Virus record (IMG/VR): IMGVR_UViG_3300023210_000031
Span: 1 to 64,000 of that record
Length of the DNA stretch: 64,000 nt
Reading direction: 5' to 3' (one strand)
Origin: a virus
A model generated the notes under the pieces. It ran no database searches. It was given only the letters and a program-made list of their open reading frames with translations, and had not been told where the DNA came from. Positions 21,519 through 29,777 of the stretch are shown here, piece after piece; the first letter of the stretch is position 1, and each line of letters starts with the position of its first letter. A program made the position numbers and the translations under genes.

Positions 21519-21788
21519 TCATTGTATGTTCCTCGTTATAAAGATGGCTCTGGTTGCCACCGCTTGAAAAAGATATTCGTAGTATGTTCGAGAGTCTGGC
21601 TGTCCTGCTTGTTGGCTCCACATCACCCAGGCATCCATATAGTCCTGTAAGATTGTTGAAGCTTCCGTTAGGGGTGGTAATCCACCTTCTTCAGTTTGGA
21701 GGTCAGCGATGAGAGAAGCCAAATCTTCCATCTTATCGCTGGCAAATTCGTCGCCCACATCAACTGATCCGCTGAACTCGTCTGTCAT
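21519..21788 (-). CDS. Hypothetical helical protein
   Basis: 89 residues: an acidic start (MTDEFSGSVDVGDEFASDKM) and a helical rest with WVMWSQQAGQPDSRTYYEYL. It is the first gene after the late-type element at 21859-21867. A 12-codon frame (MLSLLNSGKSQL) ends in ATGA at its start and might be a leader peptide. Confidence 0.55.
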   Translation of the reverse strand: MTDEFSGSVDVGDEFASDKMEDLASLIADLQTEEGGLPPLTEASTILQDYMDAWVMWSQQAGQPDSRTYYEYLFQAVATRAIFITRNIQ

Positions 21789-21858
21789 AACTGTGACTTT
21801 CCTGAATTTAATAAAGATAACATTTCATATTCTCCTATAGTAAATTTTGCCTCTATAG

Positions 21859-21867
21859 GTAAGTAGT
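21859..21867 (-). promoter_or_regulatory. Late-type promoter element
   Basis: Minus strand ACTACTTAC, about 70 bases upstream of the 21519-21788 gene that begins the fibre operon. The position suits a promoter. Confidence 0.5.
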
Positions 21868-21868
21868 A

Positions 21869-23044
21869 TTATTTTAGTACCAACACCCTCTCTTTGGTCT
21901 TAAAGTAAGGCATCGATGCTCCGTTTGAGTCCGTTATCCAAGCTCTCTGGCATTTAGAAGCCTTTGGCATCGGAGCATACATGTCTGTCAATATCAGGTG
22001 ACCATCAAACTTATGTTGATTCACATACTCTGTTGGGGCATCAAAATTGGTTCCCCCTCTTAGAACCCTATTCAGTTCTCGGCGCTCACCCTTTTTCCAG
22101 ACAAATACTTCGTCAGTATAAACCAAGTCATCGAATGGAACCACTACAAACTCTGCAATCTTGGCGAGAGCCTCAAGCTCTGAGAAGAAAAGCTCAAGAA
22201 GGCTATCGCTTACCGAGCCAGACTGGTCAATACTAATAGCTATCCTTGCCTGTCGCTCTGACTTCTTGCCGGCATGTATGTATGGGTATCGGCGGTTAAT
22301 TCGTTTGATAGAAGACTTCTTGGATGATGTCTGAGATGTCCTCACGAAGTATCTAAGCATCTTTCGCCAGTCAATCGTGGCAGAGCTCACCTTTGTCCGA
22401 ATCTGCTCTCTGATGCTGTGAGATAGAGAGCCCCAGCCTCGCCCCTTATCACACTCCTCGACAGCCTTCTTAGCCATGTCTTTGAATCTCTCTTTGGCTA
22501 TTTCTTTGGTCTGAGAATCACTTTTGCCCCAAGATTCGTGGCTATCAAACTGACCCTCTGGGCTTCCGGAGCCCCCTGCTGAGCCTGACTGAGGAGACAT
22601 GAAGCTTGGATCCTTCTCCTTCTTCTTCTTAAGCTCTTCGAAGTACCATTCCGCTGTTTGGAGTGGGATCATCTCGCTGAAATCGTCAACTCCTGGAATA
22701 CAACACTTTGGAGGTAGCTCGCTCTTTAAAAATCCGTTGATAGCAAGATCTGTAGCAATGTTCCACATCGGAGACATTCCCTCTTCTGGAAGTCTTTCGG
22801 TAACATGTTCGAAAACAAGGTGGTAGAACTCGTGCTTGATGACACCAGCTTTCTGTTGATCGGTGAGGGTATCGAAATACTGGGGGTTATAAAACATCTC
22901 GAACTGACCGGAGTCTGGGTTGATTCCTATTCCAGCCGTGGGTACCCCTAGGGTTTCTCTCTTATCAATTCGCCGGGAAAGAGCAGCAAAAAACGGCTCA
23001 TCCTGTAGGAGCCTGAATATATGTTTGTTCAGATCAAACGACAT
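21869..23044 (-). CDS. VWA-domain zinc-protease-like protein (MoxR partner)
   Basis: 391 residues. It has a HExxH zinc motif in IKHEFYHLVFEH (H71-E-x2-H75) near the N terminus, a disordered Gly/Ser linker (about 150-175), and a C-terminal von Willebrand A domain with MIDAS DQSGS (273-277). This is the layout of the VWA-like metallopeptidase family (DUF2201) that pairs with MoxR AAA ATPases. The MoxR-type gene is 0.8 kb upstream. Such pairs remodel or mature proteins and metal centres; here the target could be a host complex or phage particle. Confidence 0.75.
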   Translation of the reverse strand: MSFDLNKHIFRLLQDEPFFAALSRRIDKRETLGVPTAGIGINPDSGQFEMFYNPQYFDTLTDQQKAGVIKHEFYHLVFEHVTERLPEEGMSPMWNIATDLAINGFLKSELPPKCCIPGVDDFSEMIPLQTAEWYFEELKKKKEKDPSFMSPQSGSAGGSGSPEGQFDSHESWGKSDSQTKEIAKERFKDMAKKAVEECDKGRGWGSLSHSIREQIRTKVSSATIDWRKMLRYFVRTSQTSSKKSSIKRINRRYPYIHAGKKSERQARIAISIDQSGSVSDSLLELFFSELEALAKIAEFVVVPFDDLVYTDEVFVWKKGERRELNRVLRGGTNFDAPTEYVNQHKFDGHLILTDMYAPMPKASKCQRAWITDSNGASMPYFKTKERVLVLK

Positions 23045-23279
23045 TGTTTCTCACCACTTTCCTCTCTCTATGCTTCTTACTCAATTGTCTCACTCGCTTA
23101 TCTGTGGGTGAGACCAGGCTCTTTCTGTATCCTCTGGAGTTGTCCATCCACCAGACATAGAAATATACTTGTCTCTTGGTGATGTTGTACGGATCCTGAT
23201 GGACTCCATAGACAAGACCGATTAGCCCGGTTTTCCGGTCCTCGATCAGATCTCCTGGATGGAAATCATGCCGGCGCAT
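23034..23279 (-). CDS. SH3-like small barrel protein
   Basis: 81 residues from MRRHDFHPGDLIEDRKTGLI; the longer frame overlaps the peptidase gene. Barrel strands: PGDLIED, GLIGLVYGV, VYFYVWW. It is followed by a basic tail (KRVRQLSKKHRERKVV). It is closely similar to the 5560-5913 and 27188-27466 proteins. It sits between two proteases of the MoxR cassette. Confidence 0.65.
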   Translation of the reverse strand: MRRHDFHPGDLIEDRKTGLIGLVYGVHQDPYNITKRQVYFYVWWMDNSRGYRKSLVSPTDKRVRQLSKKHRERKVVRNNVV

Positions 23280-23727
23280 TCCACTCTCTTTCGGCAGCCC
23301 AGTCGATATACGACATAATACACTTGGCGGCACAGTTCTCGTATGCCCGTTCATCTAGCTTCATTCCAAGACCTTCGGCAATTTCTTTGCCGTTCTTCCA
23401 TGCCTGCATCTCTTCGTCAAGAAGCTGGACTCTGTAGGCATATGACTTGATCGGCTTGCCTGTCTCATCTGATTTAGCTAGCAGTTTATATTTGCCATAG
23501 CGATAGGCGAGATTACCGGTCTCTCTATTCATTGAGTGACCCACTTCATGCAGGAGAGTGTAGAGCTGATTTTCGTCGGTCTGAGTTTCGTTGATTATGA
23601 TTAGCCTATCTTCTGGCATGTATCTATCTACCTGACCTGTGGCAAAAACAACAGTGATCTGCTTGACTTCTTTCGCCCATTTTACTAACTTATTGATGTT
23701 CTTGCTGTATTTGCTCTTATATGGCAT
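23266..23727 (-). CDS. Small zinc metallopeptidase-like protein
   Basis: 153 residues from MPYKSKYSKNINKLVKW (AGGAG 8 bases before ATG 23727). The zinc site is LLHEVGHSMNR (HExxH), followed by E in QLLDEEMQAW as a candidate third ligand. The family resembles small phage gluzincins of unknown substrate. It overlaps the SH3-like gene by 14 bases. Confidence 0.7.
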   Translation of the reverse strand: MPYKSKYSKNINKLVKWAKEVKQITVVFATGQVDRYMPEDRLIIINETQTDENQLYTLLHEVGHSMNRETGNLAYRYGKYKLLAKSDETGKPIKSYAYRVQLLDEEMQAWKNGKEIAEGLGMKLDERAYENCAAKCIMSYIDWAAEREWNAPA

Positions 23728-23759
23728 ATTAGTGCTCCTTCTTTGCCTGTGAATATAAT

Positions 23760-23788
23760 ACCATATCACAGGAGATCAACTCTGTCAA
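23760..23788 (-). promoter_or_regulatory. Sigma70-type promoter, GATC in spacer
   Basis: TTGACA (23783-23788), 17-base spacer starting GAGTTGATCTCC, TATGGT (23760-23765) on the minus strand. It drives the peptidase, the SH3-like gene and the VWA gene. Confidence 0.8.
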
Positions 23789-23829
23789 GCTCTTTTTTGG
23801 TGTTTTTTTGTCCCTTATTAATCAAGCAC

Positions 23830-24930
23830 TTACGGCTGCTCTACGGCTTCCTGATCTGTCATATTCGAGACCAAGGACACAACGTGATCCCCGATCCGCT
23901 TTCCTTCCACTTCTGTGCCGTGAAAGCTGAGAATATTCTCTCTCAATGGAGACTTTCCTATGATGCTAAACAGCTTCATTGCCATTTCACCGGGAATTGA
24001 TACAAAGTATCCGGCGAGATTCGAGAGATTGCTTTCAGATAAGAGAGTGTTGAATACTCCAGAAGCTTCCATCTTCTCAATCAAGGCACCGTGCTCATTG
24101 ATGTCGAAGTCTTTCGTCATCGAAACATTGCCTTCATGGATAACATCCTCAACAGTAACCTGTTTGCCATAATTGATGGCGAAATCTCTGAGAGCGATTG
24201 CAGCTTCGAAGCCGACGAAACCCTGAGAAAGAGTAAAGAGTAGAGGCTCGTGCATCTGAGCTAGCTGGTCTGGACATGTCTTGAGTGTCTTGTCGAGCCG
24301 GACCCAGGATCGTCGGCTGGGGTATACTTTGTTCGGCTCGAAGTTATCCAGGTGCTCAAGATGGCTTCGATTCTGGTTGATGAAATCCCATACCACTTCC
24401 GAAACTTCCCCCTTCGACCATGTTAACCAATCTTCGACTGTGGGCTCCACATCAAAAACAGTGTATCGATCCAGTTCTGCTGGATCCATTTCCCCTACTT
24501 GATACTCCGAACCGTGCTCTCCGCCATTGACGGCAGCAACGATGACAGTATTCTCGTGTAGAGAGTACCCATTGATCTTCCGGCTATCGGTGAGCTCGAA
24601 AATTCCCTGCCTCACTTCTGGGATTGCTCTGTCTATCTCGTCTAGAAAGAGCAGCACTCCACGGGAACATGCTTCCGTGAACCAATCTGGTGGATTCCAT
24701 CGGGTTGATGAAGAGTCTGAGGAGATTGACGGCAAGCCAATCAGATCGCCTTCCGTCATCTGCGATGCTCGTCTCTCGATAACACCATCGGTGTATCCCA
24801 GCATTTCCTCAATCTGGTAGACTATTTCTGACTTGCCGATGCCGTGGCGACCTCGAAGGATAACAGGGTATCGAGCCCCAAGGACGACGGGGGCTGCTGA
24901 AAGAAACGTTTTAAAATCTACTGATGCCAT
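23830..24930 (-). CDS. MoxR-type AAA+ ATPase
   Basis: 366 residues. Walker A is GRHGIGKSEI (about residue 30), Walker B LLFLDEIDRA (about 100), sensor 1 VIVAAVNGGE, and an arginine-finger region near ELDRYTVFDVEP. This is the MoxR/RavA branch of AAA+ ATPases, which work with VWA-domain partners. The partner gene lies next to it downstream. TTACTTAC, weakly like the late element, lies upstream. Probably a phage-encoded remodelling machine. Confidence 0.8.
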   Translation of the reverse strand: MASVDFKTFLSAAPVVLGARYPVILRGRHGIGKSEIVYQIEEMLGYTDGVIERRASQMTEGDLIGLPSISSDSSSTRWNPPDWFTEACSRGVLLFLDEIDRAIPEVRQGIFELTDSRKINGYSLHENTVIVAAVNGGEHGSEYQVGEMDPAELDRYTVFDVEPTVEDWLTWSKGEVSEVVWDFINQNRSHLEHLDNFEPNKVYPSRRSWVRLDKTLKTCPDQLAQMHEPLLFTLSQGFVGFEAAIALRDFAINYGKQVTVEDVIHEGNVSMTKDFDINEHGALIEKMEASGVFNTLLSESNLSNLAGYFVSIPGEMAMKLFSIIGKSPLRENILSFHGTEVEGKRIGDHVVSLVSNMTDQEAVEQP

Positions 24931-24990
24931 AATAGCTTTTCCTTTTCTCTTTTAATTTTGTAAGTAAGCCAATCTAAAAAACACTGGCGG

Positions 24991-25656
24991 CTAAAGTCTT
25001 TTTCTTCTTTTCTCTAAGTAGTAACTGCCTTGATGGCAACTCTCAATATTTAAATCCAAAAAATAGTCATCAATCCCATTCCACCCAAGATAGAAGCCAA
25101 GAGGCTGACTCTGAACTAGAGCCTCCTTGCTGATGGTCACTGGAGATATTACATTCCACTCGCCAGATGAAAGGAACGGGTATGAACTATAGTCAGCGGC
25201 TCTGTCGGCTGACCGGGTGCGATGTGGTTTCAAAACTTCAGAATAAATATATGTTCCCTTCTTGCTATCGTAAGTTCTATCAAGCTCATGTTGGGGGAAT
25301 TTAACTCTCCGGATATTGCTCCCGATATGATAGTTGGGCACTCCGTTCATCATCTTTATTGATACCCATCGGCGACCTGGCTTTCTATAAAAGAGCTGTT
25401 CCCAATGAAGATCAGTAACCATCGCCAGCGGCGTGGGCTCTCCATCTGTAGTCTCCTTGCTTGGAATAGTGAACTCGATAAGAGCGCCTGGACCAATCCC
25501 TCGCTCTACCATGTCTTCCACCACAAGATCAACAAACCTTCTGTTTACCTCGGCTGCCTTAGACTTATCTCGCCTAAGAGGGGCACATGTCCTTCTGTCG
25601 TGACCTTCATCTCGACAGTAGGAACATCTTCTTGGCTTCCTCTGCTTCGTAACCAC
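24991..25656 (-). CDS. Protein with CCHC zinc knuckle
   Basis: 221 residues. The N terminus has RRCSYCRDEGHDRRTCAPLR, a C-x2-C-x4-H-x4-C retroviral-type zinc knuckle (residues 11-24), which binds single-stranded RNA or DNA. The rest is beta-rich, including ALIEFTIPS, AMVTDLHWEQLFYR and FYLGWNG. It starts 4 bases from the upstream gene. Zinc-knuckle proteins occur in marine myophages, but the role is unknown. Confidence 0.65.
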   Translation of the reverse strand: MVTKQRKPRRCSYCRDEGHDRRTCAPLRRDKSKAAEVNRRFVDLVVEDMVERGIGPGALIEFTIPSKETTDGEPTPLAMVTDLHWEQLFYRKPGRRWVSIKMMNGVPNYHIGSNIRRVKFPQHELDRTYDSKKGTYIYSEVLKPHRTRSADRAADYSSYPFLSSGEWNVISPVTISKEALVQSQPLGFYLGWNGIDDYFLDLNIESCHQGSYYLEKRRKRL

Positions 25657-25659
25657 TTC

Positions 25660-25926
25660 TTATGCCTTTCCGATAAGATGATCTGTCATATCAGTATTGC
25701 CGTATTTCATATGTATCTCATCGAAAGCAGAAGAAAGACGAACCCAGTTTTTGCCTCGGGGGGAAATCTTGCCGTAGGTCGCGACAACCATGTACTCATC
25801 TGGATCGTAAAGGGAGATAATATCCATTATAGTCTTCTTTTCGAAAGAATCCATTGTAAATTCTTTCGTCACGGTTGGTACACTGAGTCCATCTTTGCTT
25901 TTCTGATAAATCTTAACGGAAACCAT
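25660..25926 (-). CDS. Small hypothetical protein
   Basis: 88 residues, alternating strand/helix (MVSVKIYQKSKDGLSVPTVT; FEKKTIMDIISLYDPDEY; ISPRGKNWVRLSS). It is the first gene after the promoter at 25963-25991. No family recognised. Confidence 0.55.
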   Translation of the reverse strand: MVSVKIYQKSKDGLSVPTVTKEFTMDSFEKKTIMDIISLYDPDEYMVVATYGKISPRGKNWVRLSSAFDEIHMKYGNTDMTDHLIGKA

Positions 25927-25962
25927 TCTTGTTGCTCCTTTGTGAGTAATGCTGATTTACAT

Positions 25963-25991
25963 ATTATTACACAAAGCAGAGATCATGTCAA
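25963..25991 (-). promoter_or_regulatory. Sigma70-type promoter, GATC in spacer
   Basis: TTGACA (25986-25991), then either 17 bases and AATAAT or 16 bases and TAATAA (25963-25969) on the minus strand. The spacer starts TGATCTCTG. Confidence 0.75.
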
Positions 25992-26344
25992 GTCTTTTGT
26001 GAGGATTTTTTTACTCGGCTGGTTTTCTTGGACTTTTTTGCCCTCGATTTCTTTGGCTTTGCTAAGTCGCTGTTTTTACTCGCTTTAGGTGTTTCCGTCT
26101 TATTTTTCGACTGGTTAGCTCCCTCTAGTACCCGAATGCGATCTCTCTGGTATTCTACGAGATCACTTAGCTTGGACACCTCCGATTTAGATTTGACCAG
26201 TTCGGCAAATAAACTCTCAATTTGCTTTTCCATTTCTTTTACGATTTTTGCCGCCTTGGTGGGTATAACATGCACATTGCCGTTTTCTCTCATCGCCTGT
26301 GCCAGTTGTTGTGCCGGTGAAATTCGGCTTTGTTTGTTAGACAT
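25988..26344 (-). CDS. Coiled-coil protein with histone-like tail
   Basis: 118 residues. A central coiled coil (KIVKEMEKQIESLFAELVKS) is followed by an extremely Lys/Ser-rich, disordered tail from residue 80 to the end, which resembles histone H1 tails. It may bind DNA or RNA non-specifically. The last codons overlap the -35 of the next promoter. Confidence 0.6.
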   Translation of the reverse strand: MSNKQSRISPAQQLAQAMRENGNVHVIPTKAAKIVKEMEKQIESLFAELVKSKSEVSKLSDLVEYQRDRIRVLEGANQSKNKTETPKASKNSDLAKPKKSRAKKSKKTSRVKKSSQKT

Positions 26345-26362
26345 TTTCTCGCTCCTTTTCTT

Positions 26363-26644
26363 TTATAGTATCCCGGTGGGATAAACTTGAGTAGCATAAT
26401 ATACATAGCACGAGCCATATAAAATAACTGCTAACCACTCTCTATTCATTTTCTTGACCAAAAGTCCATAGCTACGAAGAACGAGCATCCAGATTAGACA
26501 CGCCTTAACCATGAATGTACTTGCCGTAAATAAGGACGAAATAAGCATTGCGAAAGCTAGGATACACAAAAGACCGTACCTATCGGGGCTGGGAGCTTGT
26601 TCTTCCTTCTCTTTGTTTGTTTCTTCTTGTTTCTCTTCAGACAT
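26363..26644 (-). CDS. Small membrane protein
   Basis: 93 residues from MSEEKQEETNKEKEEQAPSP (ATG 26644 has AGGAG 10 bases upstream). An acidic N terminus is followed by two or three membrane segments (LLCILAFAMLISSLFTASTF; ACLIWMLVLRSYGLL; WLAVILYGSCYVYYATQ). It directly follows the endolysin-like gene with an 8-base overlap, so it is a holin candidate. Confidence 0.6.
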   Translation of the reverse strand: MSEEKQEETNKEKEEQAPSPDRYGLLCILAFAMLISSLFTASTFMVKACLIWMLVLRSYGLLVKKMNREWLAVILYGSCYVYYATQVYPTGIL

Positions 26645-27176
26645 TATCACTTTTCTCCTTTGGTGGTTCTCTCACCTTCTTTTTTGGGGGTGGCGGATTA
26701 TCTCCGTAGAATGTCCAGTGCCATGGCTCTGCTTCCACATCATTGTAGAATCCATACCGCTTGGCATTTCGCTTCATCCACCAATACAAGATTGTCCTGT
26801 ATCTCTTCCCTTGAATGATTCTAGTTGTGCCGCCCACATCGATGGACAGTCCCATTTGATGATTGCTCCAGCCGGGCGGAGCTGCTAAATCGCCTCTCTG
26901 TCTTTTCATCCGATGCTGCTCTCCGTGGGTACGGAAGGCACTGAGTACATCTAAGTGGAATCCATCCTTCGCTGCTCTAACTACCATCTCTCTAAAGTTA
27001 TCAGAAGCATCTCGTGATAGAAGGAGGGTCTTCGATTTTCTCTTCTGTAGGATCGAAGATACATAGAGAGGCTTAGGCTCTCCGTTTTCATACCCCCTAA
27101 CTTTCATAGAAAAATTGGCAGCACTGACATCGCCAGAGCTAATGAAGAACATAAGTAAAATATTAGAAACTATCAT
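26637..27176 (-). CDS. VanY-type D-Ala-D-Ala carboxypeptidase, probable endolysin
   Basis: 179 residues. The N terminus is a short secretion signal (MIVSNILLMFFISSGDVSAA, predicted cut after VSA). The catalytic domain is peptidase M15B: SAFRTHGEQ, SNHQMGLSIDV (H106, D113) and EAEPWHWTF (E150, H153) bind the zinc and the peptide. It cleaves peptidoglycan peptides. With a membrane protein directly downstream, it is the best candidate for the lysis enzyme. The longer frame to 27230 is rejected because it would bury the signal. Confidence 0.8.
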   Translation of the reverse strand: MIVSNILLMFFISSGDVSAANFSMKVRGYENGEPKPLYVSSILQKRKSKTLLLSRDASDNFREMVVRAAKDGFHLDVLSAFRTHGEQHRMKRQRGDLAAPPGWSNHQMGLSIDVGGTTRIIQGKRYRTILYWWMKRNAKRYGFYNDVEAEPWHWTFYGDNPPPPKKKVREPPKEKSDNV

Positions 27177-27187
27177 CTTATCTCCGC

Positions 27188-27466
27188 TCAGCTCTTTTCC
27201 AACAAGCAAAGATCTTGCTCGTCCATCCAAAGCTTCTTATCTCCTTGGGTCCACCAAACATACACCTTTGGTAACAGCACGGAAAATGACTTTCCTGCCT
27301 TGTGATCTCTCAAGTCGTGCATATCAAAACTCCTGAATTCTGTTGATAAAATCAACCCAACTCCCGATCTCAGAGAGAGATCACTTTTTAAGTATACCAG
27401 ATCTCCCACATGAAAGTCAAGCACTTTTTTCTGTCGTGTGTTCGAATCTTTAGGGTCCGTCATCAT
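27188..27466 (-). CDS. SH3-like small barrel protein
   Basis: 92 residues: FHVGDLVYLKSDLSLRSGVG, then LPKVYVWWTQGDKKLW, the full barrel signature with a longer loop. The ATG lies only 4 bases from the late-type element at 27471-27479, so its mRNA may start at or just before the gene. It precedes the endolysin. Confidence 0.6.
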   Translation of the reverse strand: MMTDPKDSNTRQKKVLDFHVGDLVYLKSDLSLRSGVGLILSTEFRSFDMHDLRDHKAGKSFSVLLPKVYVWWTQGDKKLWMDEQDLCLLEKS

Positions 27467-27470
27467 ACCA

Positions 27471-27479
27471 GTAAGTAGT
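27471..27479 (-). promoter_or_regulatory. Late-type promoter element
   Basis: Minus strand ACTACTTAC immediately before the gene at 27466, which leads to the endolysin and membrane protein. No ribosome binding site fits between element and ATG. Confidence 0.4.
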
Positions 27480-27493
27480 GCCCCCTTCGAGAG

Positions 27494-29452
27494 TCATGCC
27501 CCTCCGTCTGCTCCGTATAAGCAGATGTTGGCGAAGATGTCGTTTAGGACTTCGGTATAGCGATTTCCGTCAGGTGGAGAAATTTCATAATATCTGTCTG
27601 GATCTCCATAAATTATCTCATGGAAGCCGAAAAAGAACTGTGTCTTGTTTATGATAAAGGTCTCTATCTCGTCGCCTGGCTCACAAGAACCAATCTGGCA
27701 GTTGTGAGCATTCCAATACACCGAAGATGCTTGGAGTGAGGACCAGCTCTGTGCTGGCTCGTCGCTGATCAAGATTATGTAAGGGTAGGCATCTTCCCTC
27801 CAGCCGATGTCGGCAGGATCAGCAGGATCTACCAAGTCATACATCACATCTATGGATGGCTCATACCCTCCGCCTTGGGCATTTATTATAGATGTCAGTG
27901 CGGTAAGGAAGGTATTTACATCAACCAGAGGTGGTGCCGACTCAACAGTGTAGGGTGCTCCACTTCCGCCCATGCCGTCTGGATAGTCTGGGAATGAAAC
28001 AAGGGCAAAGCGATGCTCTGTGTCTTCGAAGTCTGCTACATAGTTCGAGATGCCCTCGGCGAGAGCAAGAATGTATGGAGTCATAGAGCCGGAAATATCA
28101 ATGGCGAATACCATATCTACTCTGTCGTGGATATTTAGATCTTCGTCTACTTCTCCGTCACAGTCGTTGTCTAAGCCATCACACACTTCCTCTGTTGGTA
28201 CTATCTCTCCAACACATTCGCCAAACTCGCCGGCTGTACAAATAGCAACTCCGGCTTTGCACTCTCCAACTCCCATATTCTCCTCTGGCTGGACACCACA
28301 TATGACTTCCATTCCGTCTATGATGTTGTCACAGTCGTCATCCCAATTGTTACATACCTCGACATCTGGACCGAACCAAAAGCATTCTCCCCACACTCCG
28401 AAGTTATCACATACTTGGATTCCGATGCCGCAGCTCATCATAGCACCCGTGTATTGATCCATCATAGGATCCTCTTGACATGTCTGGGCATCACCCTCTA
28501 CACAGGGACAGTTCTCGTCCACTTCTCCATCACAGTCATTATCAACACCATCACAATATTCTATCCCTGGTGATGGTGCTGTACAGCCGCCCCAAGAGCC
28601 ATAAGAGCAGAACTCTATGCCCATTCCACACTCAGTCTCACAGAGCCTTTCCAAATCGTTATCAATGATGCCGTCACAATCATTGTCGATATCATCACAT
28701 ACTTCGTTCTGGGAATACTGGGCGTCGATACAGAGGAGCTCTCCGCCAACACACGAATTTCTGCCGTAAGAGCATTGCCCGACAGTAGTGTCTGGACCGC
28801 AAGGAAAGCCCTCTAGCCAAGACTCTTCGTCTACTTCCCCGTCACAATCATTATCAACAAGATCACACAATTCGTGTGCTGGTAATATCTGTTCTTCACA
28901 TCCGGTCCAAGCTCCAGCGATACATGAGACTACCCCAGTCTGGCATGGAGTTCCTTCGAAAACAGAGTCAGATTCGCCGGTCCAGCACTCATAAGGACCA
29001 ACCTCGTCTATCTCGCCGTTACAATCATTGTCGATGCCATCACAAGTCTCGGAGGCACTTGGGTGAATGTATGGGTCGCTGTCGTCACAATCAGCAGGAT
29101 TTAGGCATGACCAATAGTCATTGAACAAATCACCGTCGGCATCAGTGGATAGTCCATTGTCTATGGTGCCGTCACAGTCGTTGTCTAGACCATCACACAC
29201 TTCATCAACGGGCTTTATCTCGTTGACACAGATTTGTCGGTTTAGAGCATCACAGGTGGTATTGCCGAGTTCACACTCGCCCTTTGCTCGGGAGATGATG
29301 TCGTCATCAAAAACATATATACCACCGTCAGAAAGATTTAGGCACGGGCTAGGCTCTGGGCATGAAAAAGAGAGAAGGTCATCGTCACAATTACATGCAC
29401 TCGTAAGTGCCATCATCGTTATAAGAAACATCCATATCTTTCTGATTATCAT
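27494..29452 (-). CDS. Lipoprotein with seven MopE-type repeats and a VWA domain
   Basis: 652 residues. Signal with lipobox LTSAC (Cys 20). Seven repeats of E-x-C-D-G-x-D-N-D-C-D-G-x-(I/V)-D-(N/E) follow, for example EVCDGLDNDCDGTIDN at 84-99, ELCDLVDNDCDGEVDE, and DVEVCNNWDDDCDNIID. These are the MopE-like calcium-binding motif. A von Willebrand A domain with MIDAS AIDISGSM starts near residue 455. The C terminus has more paired Cys. The architecture is common in Myxococcota/Bradymonadota surface proteins and very unusual for a phage. It may alter the host surface or act as an adhesin. It has its own strong promoter. Confidence 0.75.
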   Translation of the reverse strand: MIIRKIWMFLITMMALTSACNCDDDLLSFSCPEPSPCLNLSDGGIYVFDDDIISRAKGECELGNTTCDALNRQICVNEIKPVDEVCDGLDNDCDGTIDNGLSTDADGDLFNDYWSCLNPADCDDSDPYIHPSASETCDGIDNDCNGEIDEVGPYECWTGESDSVFEGTPCQTGVVSCIAGAWTGCEEQILPAHELCDLVDNDCDGEVDEESWLEGFPCGPDTTVGQCSYGRNSCVGGELLCIDAQYSQNEVCDDIDNDCDGIIDNDLERLCETECGMGIEFCSYGSWGGCTAPSPGIEYCDGVDNDCDGEVDENCPCVEGDAQTCQEDPMMDQYTGAMMSCGIGIQVCDNFGVWGECFWFGPDVEVCNNWDDDCDNIIDGMEVICGVQPEENMGVGECKAGVAICTAGEFGECVGEIVPTEEVCDGLDNDCDGEVDEDLNIHDRVDMVFAIDISGSMTPYILALAEGISNYVADFEDTEHRFALVSFPDYPDGMGGSGAPYTVESAPPLVDVNTFLTALTSIINAQGGGYEPSIDVMYDLVDPADPADIGWREDAYPYIILISDEPAQSWSSLQASSVYWNAHNCQIGSCEPGDEIETFIINKTQFFFGFHEIIYGDPDRYYEISPPDGNRYTEVLNDIFANICLYGADGGA

Positions 29453-29469
29453 AGATTCACCTTTTTTTG

Positions 29470-29676
29470 CTAATCGCCTTCCTTTATTGCTGCCATATTT
29501 ATTATATCTTGCCTTCTGTCATCTGTCAACTGACTGAGCCATTTTGAGACAGTTTTATCTGATGCTTCAACAAAAACACTACCAACACCGTCACAGTACG
29601 AACACGCATACGATTTATTTAAGCACACTAGGCATCCCGTCTTCACGTAGAGCTTGTTATGTTCATTTTCAGGCAT
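29470..29676 (-). CDS. 68-residue zinc protein with CxxCxGxG
   Basis: ATG 29676 gives MPENEHNKLYVKTGCLVCLN; the longer frame to 29811 reads through the tRNA and its terminator and cannot be real. Two C-x2-C pairs: CLVC and CSYCDGVG, the second in the DnaJ/zinc-ribbon form C-x2-C-x-G-x-G. The promoter for the MopE gene lies inside its 3' half. Confidence 0.55.
   Translation of the reverse strand: MPENEHNKLYVKTGCLVCLNKSYACSYCDGVGSVFVEASDKTVSKWLSQLTDDRRQDIINMAAIKEGD
29501..29529 (-). promoter_or_regulatory. Sigma70-type promoter of the MopE/VWA gene
   Basis: TTGACA (29524-29529), 17-base spacer, TATAAT (29501-29506) on the minus strand. It lies within the 29470-29676 gene and precedes the lipoprotein start at 29452. 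Confidence 0.85.
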
Positions 29677-29746
29677 TTTTGTTCGTTTCAGGCACTGTTT
29701 CCGCTTACTCTCCCTAAAATAACTAGTTCCTAAAAAGCTAAAAAAG

Positions 29747-29772
29747 AAAAAACACACCGAAGTGTGTTTTTC
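29747..29772 (-). terminator. Intrinsic terminator after the tRNA
   Basis: Minus strand ACACAC-TTCG-GTGTGT followed by TTTTTT. A stable UUCG tetraloop hairpin located directly after the tRNA. Confidence 0.9.
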
Positions 29773-29777
29773 TATAG

